Assembly: GCA_003427395.1 (NCBI GenBank)
Contig: BFEA01000451.1
Span: 612,738-640,109, forward strand
Direction of reading: 5' to 3'
Length of the DNA: 27,372 bases
DNA from: Chara braunii
Taxonomy: Eukaryota > Streptophyta > Charophyceae > Charales > Characeae
Shown here: piece after piece, positions 9,071-17,466 of the stretch
Numbering within the stretch: position 1 is the first letter of the stretch
Layout: every line of letters begins with the position of its first letter
Translations under genes and position numbers: made by a program
Notes under the pieces: generated by a model
What the model was told of the DNA's origin: nothing
What the model saw: only the letters and a program-made list of their open reading frames with translations
Database searches by the model: none

Positions 9071-9714
9071 TTCAGACAACAACTACAAAAGGTGTACAGA
9101 AGAATCAAAAGCGCTTCACATATGAGCGCGTTCAGCGAATGCTGAAGAAGAAGAAAGAAGACGAGACTGAGATAAGCCCTCCCTCTGCGACCGAATTAGA
9201 CGTACCCGAAAGGGCGAGAATCGTCGTCATCTCTTACGCAACGAAAGATCATTTTGTGTGTGTCTGATCGGTCCTATGGAAAAGCGCCGAATGTGATTGC
9301 GAAGTCAGGGGTAAACCGTTTGATGCGTTTATTGATACTTGATCATCGGCGGTAGCCATATCCCTGGACACAGTCAGAAAAATGGGCCGACTAAACTCGA
9401 TCCTTCCACTACCAGGGAAGGACAATTACGCTTCGGTCGATGAAGAAACCATTAACATAGTAGGAATCATTGAGAATGTAGCGGTCAAGGTAGGCCGAGT
9501 GCACGTTCTGGTTAACGCGCTAGTCATCGATGTGCACTTGTATTCGGTGTTGTTGGGGTTGCCCTGGGCAATGGCGGTAGGAGCACGGATACACTTCGAT
9601 TCTAAACAAATCGTCCTCATTCATATTGGAGGAAGACCTCAAACGCTACCATTACGGGTCTCTAATCGATCACCGAAAAAGAATCCCAGTGTTGTCCGGA
9701 TAGGAATGATCTAG
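9064..9714 (+). pseudogene. Gag tail and aspartic protease of Ty3 copy B
   Basis: One frame runs from a Lys-rich Gag-like tail (RMLKKKKEDETE at about 9139) into a retropepsin-like domain. The domain has GKPFDAFIDT followed by SSAVAIS, then VHLYSVLLGLPWA, which corresponds to the ILGxPWL/hydrophobic-Gly motif late in these proteases. The protease would process the Gag-Pol polyprotein in the particle. The catalytic triad DTG is broken: the glycine position is TGA (9340-9342), one base from GGA. A further in-frame TGA lies at 9265-9267 and a TAG at 9712-9714. No Gag zinc knuckle is present, so Gag is truncated. Confidence 0.75.
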
Positions 9715-10568
9715 ATCCCAAACCCGGAAGATTCTCCCCCAAAAGAGAACGAGGAACACCTTGCAGGAGAAGACGAGTTTGACGAGCGCAATTATGAGGA
9801 GGAACTGAGCGGTATGCCTAGTGAAAAGGAATGGGAACAATTAGTCGAAATGTTCGGTTGGGAGGCGAAAGAGGAATTTTGAAAGATCCCCGCAACCGCC
9901 CGAACATTCGATCTGAGCTCAGAAAGAAGTGAGCCTAGCCGTATCCTGTCCACGAAAATACGGATTCCCCCCACATCATTTCTAGGGGAACTAATCTTGC
10001 AGATTTCAGATATGGCTGACCTCTTGGAACCCCCTCGCACGTTATACGATCACTCCGGGCTAGGTATCAGCAGATGAATCAGTATCTGGACCTTTCCGTC
10101 TCTCCACCTAGATCATTACTCACGAAAGGAGCCATGATCGCCCTAATCAAGCAAGAAGCAAGGGCTCCGATAGATGATGTTCTTGATCTCATGCAGGAAG
10201 TGACCGAGTTAACAGGTTTGGAAATAGCGAAAAGCACCGCTGACTCTGAAACCGATGCCGAAATTAAGGAAACTGAGATGATCAGCCCGACCGAATCACG
10301 GATGATTGTCACCGTCTTCTCAGTCCGAACCAATAGCTCCATCATCCTCCATGTTTTCAAGCGTGAACGACAGGCAATCACGAAGGGTGGACTGGGTCAA
10401 TACGCCCCTCAACATCTCTGGTCACCTCGCAATCATAATACCCAATCATGTCCCCCGAGAGATTTGAAGATCCCTGATTGATGTATTGCATGGGTATGCT
10501 GAGGTGTTGAGTGTGCACGATAACGATATTGGATTGTCTAATGTGATTGAGCAAGCGATCCTCACGGG
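9715..10568 (+). pseudogene. protease-RT linker and RT N-terminus of Ty3 copy B
   Basis: The frame after the protease continues through an acidic linker with stops at 9712, 9880, 10075 and 10465 and a frame change near 10075-10380. It ends with RSLIDVLHGYAEVLSVHDND then VIEQAILTG, the standard entry into Ty3 RT (leucine-rich helix, Y..VFS..D.D, H.I.TGDA). The reading frame is broken at 10569 by the hAT-like insertion and resumes at 12113. Several stops are one C-to-T or G-to-A step from sense codons (CGA at 10075, TGG at 10465). Confidence 0.7.
10561..10568. repeat. 8-bp target-site duplication, left copy
   Basis: CTCACGGG immediately precedes the CTATGAA terminus of element II. The identical 8 bases follow the other terminus at 12113-12120. 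Removing the element and one copy reconnects the Ty3 RT coding region. Confidence 0.93.
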
Positions 10569-10715
10569 CTATGAAACACCCGCGGACGCGTCCGCGGGGC
10601 CGAGCTCGGATCGCGTACCCAAATGGGTCTGCATCCGAGGCTGACCAGGTCCGCGCCGCAGACATGATTTTGCAAGAATTTTCCTGAATTAAATAATGAG
10701 TAAAAAAAAAAAAAA

Positions 10716-10760
10716 AAAAATGGGGTTGTAGGAAATTTCAAGCCCTACAACCCCATTTTT
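10716..10760. repeat. perfect hairpin inside element II
   Basis: TGGGGTTGTAGG (10721-10732) pairs with CCTACAACCCCA (10744-10755), and the flanking A and T runs extend the stem by 5 bp. The loop is 11 bases. In this eukaryotic transposon context it is structural, not a transcription terminator. Confidence 0.9.
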
Positions 10761-11006
10761 GTTTTTTGGGATCCGACTTTGTTTAGGATTTTTTAAAAAT
10801 CAAAAACTAAATTGGATTCAAAGAAAATTTAAAAAAAAAATATAAAGAAAACCAGGAATTTTTTTTTGTCATTTTCTATCATGAGATATATGGTCTGTGA
10901 GTTTACCTGTATTTTTTCAGAAATGAATTTATGTTTTTTGCACAAGTATGAGGTGTTTTGAAAAAATGCAAATGCAAGAAAAAAAAAAAGAAAAAAAAAA
11001 AGGGTT

Positions 11007-11085
11007 TGATTGACTGAATGATTGATTGATTAATTGATTGAGTGGTGGGGGAGGAGTCGCCCCAACGCCCCGCCACCCACCACGT

Positions 11086-11144
<59 letters not shown>

Positions 11145-11434
11145 NNNNNNNNNNNNNNNNNNNNNNNNNNNNNNNNNNNNNNNNNNNNNNNNNNNNNNNN
11201 NNNNNNNNNNNNNNNNNNNNNNNNNNNNNNNNNNNNNNNNNNNNNNNNNNNNNNNNNNNNNNNNNNNNNNNNNNNNNNNNNNNNNNNNNNNNNNNNNNNN
11301 NNNNNNNNNNNNNNNNNNNNNNNNNNNNNNNNNNNNNNNNNNNNNNNNNNNNNNNNNNNNNNNNNNNNNNNNNNNNNNNNNNNNNNNNNNNNNNNNNNNN
11401 NNNNNNNNNNNNNNNNNNNNNNNNNNNNNNNNNN

Positions 11435-11480
<46 letters not shown>

Positions 11481-11531
11481 CGGGGGGGGGGGGCGACCCC
11501 TCCCCCACCACTCACTCACTCACTCACTCAC

Positions 11532-11566
<35 letters not shown>
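11007..11566. repeat. foldback microsatellite cluster around the assembly gap
   Basis: The left arm reads (TGAT)n, then GTGGTGGGGGAGGAGTCGCC, a GC-rich patch, then (CA)n from 11087. The right arm reads (GT)n to about 11475, then a GGGTGGCGG patch, CGACCCCTCCCCCACCAC, then (TCAC)n(TCAA)n to about 11566. The right arm is the reverse complement of the left, so the gap sits at the apex of a large palindrome. Two more partial copies of the GC-rich/TCAA module follow at 11641-11715 and 11790-11832, each ending in poly-A. Confidence 0.85.
11145..11434. other. assembly gap (290 N)
   Basis: The sequence is undetermined. CA repeats enter from the left and GT repeats leave to the right, so the missing bases probably contain the turn of the palindrome. 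Any reading frame crossing the gap is artefactual. Confidence 1.
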
Positions 11567-11640
11567 AAAGAAACAAAAAAAAACTAAATCGAATGAATCT
11601 TCCGCTAGAACATCGAAATATACAAGACTACAATACTACG

Positions 11641-11852
11641 TGTGTGTGTGTGTGTGCGCCTGTGGGGGGTGGGGGGGCGACCACGCCCCGACCAATCAAT
11701 CAATCAATCAATCAAGAAAAAAAAAAAAAAAAAAACACGTCCATTTTATTTTATTTTTCGTTGAATGAATGAATGAATGAATCAATCGGTCGTGGGGCGG
11801 GGCGACCCCGCCCCCACAAATCAATCAATCAACGAAAAAAAAAAAAAAAAAA
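11641..11852 (+). repeat. additional GC-rich/(TCAA)n/poly-A modules of element II
   Basis: Two further modules have the order (TG)n or (TGAA)n, GGGG-rich, CGACC(A/C)CGCCCC, (TCAA)n, then poly-A. They occur at about 11641-11735 and 11764-11852. They repeat the composition of the arms around the gap, showing that this module has multiplied locally. Confidence 0.75.
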
Positions 11853-12112
11853 ACGCGTTATTTTTTTTTTCTTCTTTTTTTCGACTCGGTTGGCCAAACC
11901 CCTCAACCAAAAGTTGTTTTTTTTTTATTTTTTTTTGTATGGGGGGGTGGGGCAGGGGATGCGCCGTCCAATGGCGCTTCCAGAATACCGACACCCCCTC
12001 CCCTGTGGCTGCCACGTGGCGCCAAAGCCGCGCGGACGTGTCCGCGGGCTCGCGGACTCGTCCGCGGCCGCGAACTTGGCCGCGCCTGTCCGCCGCCGGG
12101 GGGTATTCATAG

Positions 12113-12120
12113 CTCACGGG
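12113..12120. repeat. 8-bp target-site duplication, right copy
   Basis: CTCACGGG directly follows the TTCATAG end of element II and is identical to 10561-10568. Confidence 0.93.
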
Positions 12121-12850
12121 GTCCACCAATTACTAGCTGCTCTCCCTATCGGTATTCGTCGACGCAACGAGCGGCCGCGTTTCAGAGGATTAAGGAGTTC
12201 GAAGCTAATGGATGGATCAAACCCGCCATAGGACCACGGTCCTTTCCGGTAGTGATTGTACCAAAAAAGGCCAGAGGAATCCACATATGCATCGATTACA
12301 GAAAGTTGAATGACATCCCGATCAAGGATGTGTATCCACTCCCTTGGATCGACGAGTTACTGGATGTTATTGGTAGTGCTCGATTTTTCAGTAAGTGTGA
12401 TGTTCACCATGGATTCCACGATCTCCTTGTTCGAAAAGAAGATCGCCCGAAAACGACTTTCATTCTCTTCGAAGGGACTTGGCAATGGGTTCTATGCTCG
12501 ATGGGGATTTGCAACGCCCCAACCACGTTTTAACACGCGATGAACATAACTTTCCAAAACTTCGTGCGAAAAATGCGACTGGCGTAGAGCATAATCAATT
12601 ATTGTGTGATTGTGTATATGGATGATATCCTTGTGTTTTCAAGTTCCTATGAGGGGCACGTGCAACATATCGAATGGACCTTACACGCGTTGAAGGACGC
12701 TAGATTCAAGATGGCTGTTGAGAAGTGCCAGTTTTTTCTCACCGAGATCTCCTTCCTCGGCCACGTGGTTACCAAGGGTTGCAGCCGGAGTCTCAAAAGA
12801 TAGCCGCCGTGAAAGACGCGCAGTGAAGCCGTCCGTGACACAAGTGCGTG
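12121..12850 (+). pseudogene. reverse transcriptase of Ty3 copy B
   Basis: The frame contains the RT core in order: RAAAFQRIKEFEANGWIKPA, SFPVVIVPKKARGIHICIDY, RKLN, FSKCDVHHGFHD with the first catalytic Asp at 12399-12401, ICNAPTTF, and YMDDILVFS with the catalytic YMDD at 12615-12626, then EKCQFFLTEISFLGHVV. It copies the element RNA into cDNA. It is broken by TAA at 12531-12533 and TAG at 12585-12587, both one C-to-T step from Gln codons in the expected FQHAMN and LAQS contexts. There is also a frame change near 12778 and another near 12825. Catalytic residues are retained despite the breaks. Confidence 0.9.
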
Positions 12851-13488
12851 CCTTTTTGGGTTTGGCATCGTATTATCGAAGGTTCATCAATGGGTTTGCT
12901 GCGATCGCAGGACCACTCACGAATTTGCTGAAAATTGATCAGCCGTTGATCTGGACTCCGCAATGCGATCGGGCTTTCCGAGAACTCAAGGCGGCTTTGA
13001 TTTCGGTTTCAGTCCTCATAAGGCCGGACCCTGAAAAACCCTTTATACTCATCACCGATTGGCATCCCAAGGCAGTCTCAGCGATTTTGGCCCAGTTAGG
13101 ACCAGACGGTCTCGAACACGTGGTTGAATACGCGTCCAAGTCAGTGCCGTCTTGTAAGCGCAACTACTCTGCCGCGACGGGGGAATGCTACGCGGCCTTG
13201 TGGGGGATCAGTCGCTTCCGAGCGTACTTATATGGTCGGAAGTTCACGTTGGTGACCGATTACGAACCGCTGCTGGCGCTGAAGAAGTCCAAGGATTGCT
13301 CGAGCATGATCGGGCGATGGGCCACCACGTTGCAGAGTATGGACTTTGACATTCGTCATCGAAAGCAGGAGAGACACGGCAACGCGGACGGGCTAACATG
13401 ACTCCACCGCCCCGACAAGGTACCCAGGAGTGAGGAAATGGTCCCCTGGCGCGACCCAAAACCAAAGAACGAGCTTGAGTACGACTAA
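12826..13488 (+). pseudogene. RT connection and RNase H of Ty3 copy B
   Basis: The open frame encodes VTQVRAFLGLASYYRRFINGF, the connection after RT, then an RNase H domain. All four acidic residues of the active site can be placed in the frame opening at 12718: D114 (LITDWHPKA), E156 (ATGECYAALW), D181 (LVTDYEPLL) and D224 (GNADGL). RNase H removes the RNA strand during cDNA synthesis. The domain ends with TGA at 13399-13401, one base from CGA in the expected ADGLSR-type ending. About 28 codons later TAA at 13486-13488 separates it from the PHD-integrase part, which is in the same frame. It was therefore probably one continuous polyprotein. Confidence 0.88.
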
Positions 13489-15240
13489 GTGGACATGTGC
13501 ATCCAACCCCGTTTCTCTCTCCCTTCCTCTCTCGGAACGATGGAAACGCCCCCTCTCTCGGTCTCTCCCACCTCTTCCGCTCTCCTCGCTCATTTAGACT
13601 TTCTCGCCAATCTCCCGAACAAATTCTATTATTTTTGCACGTGTATTTCACGAGTTTATGGAGTAGACTGCTATCCCTTTGAGTCTGGATTTAGTGACTG
13701 GGTAGAATGCGCCACGTGTGTTAATCGCGCACATGGCGCGTGTGTTGGATACAAAACGAGTAGCAAGGAATGGAGATGCCCCCTGTGTAGGACGGACAAA
13801 CTTCCAGAGGAGGTTCGATTCGAGGCCGCCCGAACGGACGGCCTTGAATACGACGAGAAGTATCGACGGGCGGAGGTGTGGACGAATAAAATATTATTAG
13901 CTAAATTAGTTGGTCAACCACTGGACCATCTCACTAAGCACGACAGGCATCGGGCTACCGAAAGGTCTCGAGATTATCGATGGATCAACGGTCATTTGGA
14001 GAAGCATAAAACAGACGGATCGGGATTATGGTTAACAGTTCCCCATCCCTTTCAGAGATATGACTGGACTAGATCGGCGCACGTGGAACAGGCTACTCAT
14101 TTCGCAATACGTGTCACCGAGGCAACTATCGATCAAAATCGATGGTTCTGGTCTAATATCCGGGATGATGTGAAGCATGTGGTTGCTAACTGTTTTGTTT
14201 GTGCGGCCGACCGTGCACCCATTCGTGGACCAAATACGATAGTGCCGACAGAGGTAGAACGACCTTTTCAGCGGGTCAGTATGGATACGGCAGATATTGA
14301 CGTGCCACCTGGCCCCAACCGCTGCGAATATTCCATTCTTTTGGCATTAATCGACCATTTTTCGAAATACATCGAAGTCTACCCGTGTAAGACCCGTAAG
14401 GCCTCGGAGATAGCCATATACATCGATCGATTCCTCAATAATCATCTAGATACAAAGGAGATTCTAACCGATAATGGATCCGAATTCAAAGTTGAGGTAG
14501 AGGAATTACTAATGCGACGTGGCGTTACTCTCCGACACACCGCTTCCCATGTTTCCCAGTCGAACGGGTTGGCTGAAAATGCGAATCGCATGATTAAGAG
14601 CGCCCTCCGCAAGAATTTGGCGACTCGTGATACGCGTCCTTGGTCTGAGATTGTCTATCAGATCGTCGGGATTCATCGAGCGACCCCTCATGAGTCCACG
14701 GGGTTCACCCCCTTCCAGCTTCGTACCAATAGCCTTCCATGTGTCGATAATCGGGGTACCGCAGAAATTCCTGAAACAGGGGGCAGGGACACGCGTGCGG
14801 CCCTTAAGACCAAAGCCAAGCGGTATGCGGATTTAATGGAAAGGGTCATTCCAAAGCTAGCCCGAAAAAGACAGAAAATGACCGAAGTGGACCATGGTAG
14901 ACAGGTCCATAGCTCCGACGCCTGGAATGAAAATGCAGGCCTACAACACCAATATAAGCTAGGGGATCTGGTGCAGGTACACAAATGTGCACGCGACAGT
15001 AAACTCGCTCCTAAATTCTCTGGTTGTTTTCGTGTCGTAGAACTTGGTCCTAATAGAGCGAACACGGTGTGCATCACGCCCGAGGCCAGCGCCAGCCATA
15101 GCTCCCTTCGTCACACCTTCTACCTTCGCCCCCTCCCTCCTTCTAAGAACCCCAATCCCTCTCCTTCTCCTTTGTTGAATGACAGTTTCCCACGCCACTC
15201 TTTTGATACAACGAATGTCTTCGTGGTCATTTTTCCATAG
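13489..15240 (+). CDS. PHD finger-integrase part of Ty3 copy B Pol
   Basis: The frame is open for 583 codons (a GTG at 13489 or ATG at 13495 opens it, but it is probably the tail of a polyprotein). Residues 50-100 form a C4HC3 PHD finger: C50-x-C52, C74-x2-C77, H82-x2-C85 and C97-x2-C100, with the typical WxC (W95). Integrase follows: zinc-binding H198, H204, C235, C238; catalytic D266 (SMDTADI), D328 (LTDNGSEF) and E363 (NGLAENANRM), spaced as in retroviral-type integrases. A GPF/Y-like module (KLAPKFSGCFRVVELG) lies at about 505-520. There is no C-terminal chromodomain. Integrase inserts the cDNA; PHD fingers commonly bind histone H3 tails, so a targeting role is possible (inference). From about codon 552 the frame is antisense LINE sequence, so the natural C-terminus is lost. 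Confidence 0.92.
   Translation: MDMCIQPRFSLPSSLGTMETPPLSVSPTSSALLAHLDFLANLPNKFYYFCTCISRVYGVDCYPFESGFSDWVECATCVNRAHGACVGYKTSSKEWRCPLCRTDKLPEEVRFEAARTDGLEYDEKYRRAEVWTNKILLAKLVGQPLDHLTKHDRHRATERSRDYRWINGHLEKHKTDGSGLWLTVPHPFQRYDWTRSAHVEQATHFAIRVTEATIDQNRWFWSNIRDDVKHVVANCFVCAADRAPIRGPNTIVPTEVERPFQRVSMDTADIDVPPGPNRCEYSILLALIDHFSKYIEVYPCKTRKASEIAIYIDRFLNNHLDTKEILTDNGSEFKVEVEELLMRRGVTLRHTASHVSQSNGLAENANRMIKSALRKNLATRDTRPWSEIVYQIVGIHRATPHESTGFTPFQLRTNSLPCVDNRGTAEIPETGGRDTRAALKTKAKRYADLMERVIPKLARKRQKMTEVDHGRQVHSSDAWNENAGLQHQYKLGDLVQVHKCARDSKLAPKFSGCFRVVELGPNRANTVCITPEASASHSSLRHTFYLRPLPPSKNPNPSPSPLLNDSFPRHSFDTTNVFVVIFP
13636..13788 (+). other. PHD zinc finger domain (within Ty3 copy B Pol)
   Basis: Codons 50-100 of the 13489 frame hold all eight zinc ligands in PHD spacing (C-x-C, 21-residue loop, C-x2-C, x4, H-x2-C, x11, C-x2-C) and the aromatic residue two before the seventh ligand. 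The preceding DWVEC matches the W/V-x-C core strand of PHD fingers. It is listed separately because this domain is not part of the standard Ty3 pol set. Confidence 0.82.
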
Positions 15241-16383
15241 GTAGGCTGTTGCCGCTTGCTTCAACTTGGTGATTTGGCTGTTGGACAACGGCCAGAAGGC
15301 CACTTTGTACCAGATGGAAGCAAATATAGCATTATTAATTACAAGGGCCCTTCCCACCACGGACGTTGGTTTGGCGTCCCATCTGAACATCCGCTGGATA
15401 GCCAGGTCGACCAGGGAGTCCCCGTGGTCATGCGGGGGGCCCAGGGTGGTGAGGTTAACCCCCAGAACCCGGATGGCTGCTTCCTTGTCCTTCGAGGTTA
15501 CCGAAGGTTGAGGCGGCGGCTGTTCCTGGAGGTGGTGCAGCCACCAACCCTCTGTTTTTGTTCCCCAATTCACCTTCATGTCGACCGCAATTTCAAAAAG
15601 GTGATTGGTGTGGGCCACCGCACGGAAGCTCTGTTCGTTGGCCCTGAATAGGACCGTGAGATCATCATCAAATAATGAGGTAGTGGGAATAAGGTGGTCT
15701 GAAATTTCTTGGACATCGATTTTTTGAACGTCTGGGTTCGACCTGATCATTGTTGTCAGGGCCTCCATTACCAAAACGAACAACATTGGGGCAATCGGGT
15801 CCCCCTGGCGTACAAATCTCTGTAGCTGGAATGGAGCCGCCAAGTGGCCATTTAGTGAGATTTTAGTGGATGCTGTGCGATGCAATATGTCAATCCATCT
15901 GCAAAACAGGGGGCCAAAGTGCATTTTGTGTAAAACCATCTGCAGAAAATCCCAATCCATGTGATCATATGCTTTCTCGAAGTCGATGAACAGGATTGCT
16001 GCGTCCACTTTGCGTTGCCTTGCGTACCTGATTGTTTCATTTACCAACAGGATATTATCCTGTATGTTTCGATGGGGCATAAAGCCTGATTGGTCCGAAT
16101 GGATAAGGTGTGGCATGTGCGGTGGAAGTCTGTTAGCCAATGCTTTAGCCACAATTTTGTATGGAACCGGTAGGAGGATGATAGGACGATAATTGCGAAT
16201 CTCCTCCTTGTCCCCCTTTTTGTAAAGTAGCGTAGTCACCCCTTGGCCGGTCATGTCCCGAAAGGATTCCTCGTGGAACACAGCATTGACGTAGTCGAGA
16301 AAGTCCCCGGCGAAAACGTCCCAGAAGTGCAACCAAAACTCTTTAGGGAACGCATCAAGACTAGGAGTTTTGTCGTCATCCAT
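15145..16383 (-). CDS. LINE reverse transcriptase (ORF2 part)
   Basis: About 410 codons are open. Motifs in order from the ATG at 16383: PSLDAFPKEFW (7-17), RNYRPIILLPVPYKI (63-77), HSDQSGFMPHRNIQDN (95-110), LFIDFEKAYDHMDWDF with catalytic D134, FVRQGDPIAPMLF (190-202), and FDDD at 238-241 where FADD or YADD is usual. RVAWETV and GIGVL mark the C-terminal region seen in plant L1-type proteins. It reverse-transcribes LINE RNA at the nicked target. The frame stays open to 14959, but beyond about 15145 it is antisense to the Ty3 integrase and not LINE. The ATG is not the true start: a one-base shift near 16437 separates it from the upstream part, where the sequence LLESPLTPVDLLKALQDM continues in the RT frame. 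Confidence 0.9.
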
Positions 16384-16406
16384 ATCCTGTAGTGCCTTAA
16401 GGAGGT

Positions 16407-17398
16407 CTACTGGGGTGAGAGGGGACTCCAGAAGGTCCTTTGCTGTGTGGATAGCAGGGTCGGCAAGGTCTCCAAAAGGGGCATTCTGGCCGCATCCAGT
16501 TGCTGCTGGTCAATCGTAGACGTCTGCGATGTAAACAAGTGTTTATAGTACGTGGAGGCATACTCCACAATCCGGTAGGCGTTATTGGCCATAGGTTGGG
16601 CCCCGTCGAAGGGGTGTTTGAGCGAGCGCAATGTGTTTTGTCTGTTCCTTGCCTTAGCCTTGTTGAAGAAAGCCTTGGTCATCATGCCCTCGGTGACATT
16701 TTTACTAAATTTGGCTTGGATCCGCCATTTCTGTGCATGATCATCAAGGTATTCTTGGAGTTGCGCCCTAGCCCTTCGGAGAGCCTGGAAGGTGGCGATG
16801 TCCAACGGATTTTCCATAAGGAACTTATCCCATTCTTCCAGCTGAGCGATCAAGCGGTCCAAGGCTGCTTTTTTGTCACGCGCATGTTTAATATAATTTT
16901 TTTTTATTCTTTCTCTAAGCAGCGCGATTCCATTGTTAAACCACCGTACTGTGGAGCCCTGTTGCTGTCGTTGCGCTGACCAGTGGGCCCAAAACTCCTT
17001 GACCTGGCTATTAAGGGACGACAATTTCAGCAGGGAGGTGTTGAATTTGAAAAAAACGGGACCTCGCACCACATGTGCGTGGAAGGACAGACCAACTGCA
17101 ATCATCCGGTGGTCAAATGATTTGCATGGTGAAATAGGGGGAATATCCACAACTGTCAGTAGACCGTTGAGGTCCTTAGATGTGAGGCAAAGGTCAATCC
17201 GGGAGTTGGAGATCCCCGCGTCGCCTCTCGATCTGACGCATGTATAAGCCCGTTTAGTCGGGTGCAATTCCCTGTACGAATCTTGTAGTCCCATGTGAGT
17301 CATCATTTGGCTTAGCGCTGCGCTATCCAGGCCCGGTTCTCTCAGTGGCTGCGAGGGTGTTTGGGTTGCAGATCTCCTGTCCAGATTGGGGTCCGGTG
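16407..17398 (-). pseudogene. LINE endonuclease C-terminus and linker
   Basis: The frame from 17306 begins MMTHMGLQDSYRELHP and carries YTCVRSRGDAGISNSRIDLC and KSFDHRMIAVGL, the last two conserved blocks of APE-type LINE endonucleases (S.IDY.L.S and SDH). A long Lys/Arg/Gln-rich helical linker follows. In-frame sequence upstream to about 17398 (LDRRSATQ, REPGLDSAAL) extends the endonuclease, then a stop and loss of similarity mark the truncation. It stops at 16407 because of a one-base loss in an A run near 16437, after which the next frame continues into RT. The endonuclease nicks target DNA to prime reverse transcription; here its N-terminal catalytic half is gone. Confidence 0.8.
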
Positions 17399-17466
17399 TC
17401 CATCAGCGCTGACGAGGAACTTGTTTCCTTTCCTTCGTTTGATTCTACCTCCCCTTCACCTTCGCC

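Larger units (their letters stand above)
10569..12112. mobile_element. non-autonomous hAT-like element II inserted in Ty3 pol
   Basis: The termini are CTATGAA...TTCATAG in inverted orientation, followed inward by GC-rich palindromic repeats: CCGCGGACGCGTCCGCGG at the left end and GCGGAC words in variants of CGGAC(G/T)NGTCCGCG at 12028-12095. The element is bounded by a perfect 8-bp direct repeat, the target length of the hAT superfamily. It has no coding capacity: inside lie poly-A, a perfect hairpin (10716-10760), microsatellites and a foldback cluster with a 290-base assembly gap. It must be moved in trans by a transposase, possibly of the kind encoded at 22720-26733. hAT assignment rests on TSD length and architecture, not on a protein. 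Confidence 0.9.
9064..15148 (+). mobile_element. Ty3/Gypsy LTR retrotransposon, copy B (LTRs missing)
   Basis: The internal region runs Gag tail, protease, RT, RNase H, PHD finger, integrase on the plus strand, which is the Ty3/Gypsy gene order (integrase last). It is interrupted by a 1,544-bp hAT-like element at 10569-12112; without that insertion the internal region is about 4.5 kb. Neither LTR, primer-binding site nor polypurine tract could be found: the left end fuses to copy A near 9065 and the right end fuses to a LINE in antisense near 15145. The protease-to-RT half carries about ten nonsense codons and several frameshifts, while the PHD-integrase half is open over 583 codons. Confidence 0.85.
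15145..17400 (-). mobile_element. LINE (L1-like non-LTR retrotransposon), truncated at both ends
   Basis: Minus-strand order is endonuclease C-terminus, linker, reverse transcriptase. The 5' part of the endonuclease is missing (upstream limit about 17400), as expected for 5'-truncated LINE copies. The 3' end is also missing: the RT C-terminal region runs into the antisense of the Ty3 integrase near 15145, with no 3' UTR, tail or target duplication seen. That junction therefore reflects rearrangement or deletion, not normal target-primed insertion. Confidence 0.85.

Noticed and set aside
10716-10760. Stem-loop followed by T run, like a rho-independent terminator
   Set aside because: It lies inside a eukaryotic non-autonomous transposon, has A/T runs on both sides and no upstream gene; it is a structural hairpin.
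10903-11772. Long reading frames (up to 244 codons) spanning the gap in both directions
   Set aside because: They consist of Thr-His or Cys-Val microsatellite translation and undetermined residues; not genes.
12615-12626. YMDD motif as a sign of a hepadnavirus-like or caulimovirus RT
   Set aside because: The surrounding RT, RNase H and terminal integrase order is Ty3/Gypsy; no viral coat or movement protein is present.
14959-15145. LINE RT frame continuing to 14959
   Set aside because: These codons are antisense to conserved Ty3 integrase sequence (KLAPKFSGCFRVV), so the openness is fortuitous.
13489-15240. PHD-integrase frame as a domesticated host gene
   Set aside because: It is in the same frame as the upstream RT/RNase H, separated only by point stops, and its 3' end is a chimeric junction; a retrotransposon polyprotein explains it better, though co-option is not excluded.
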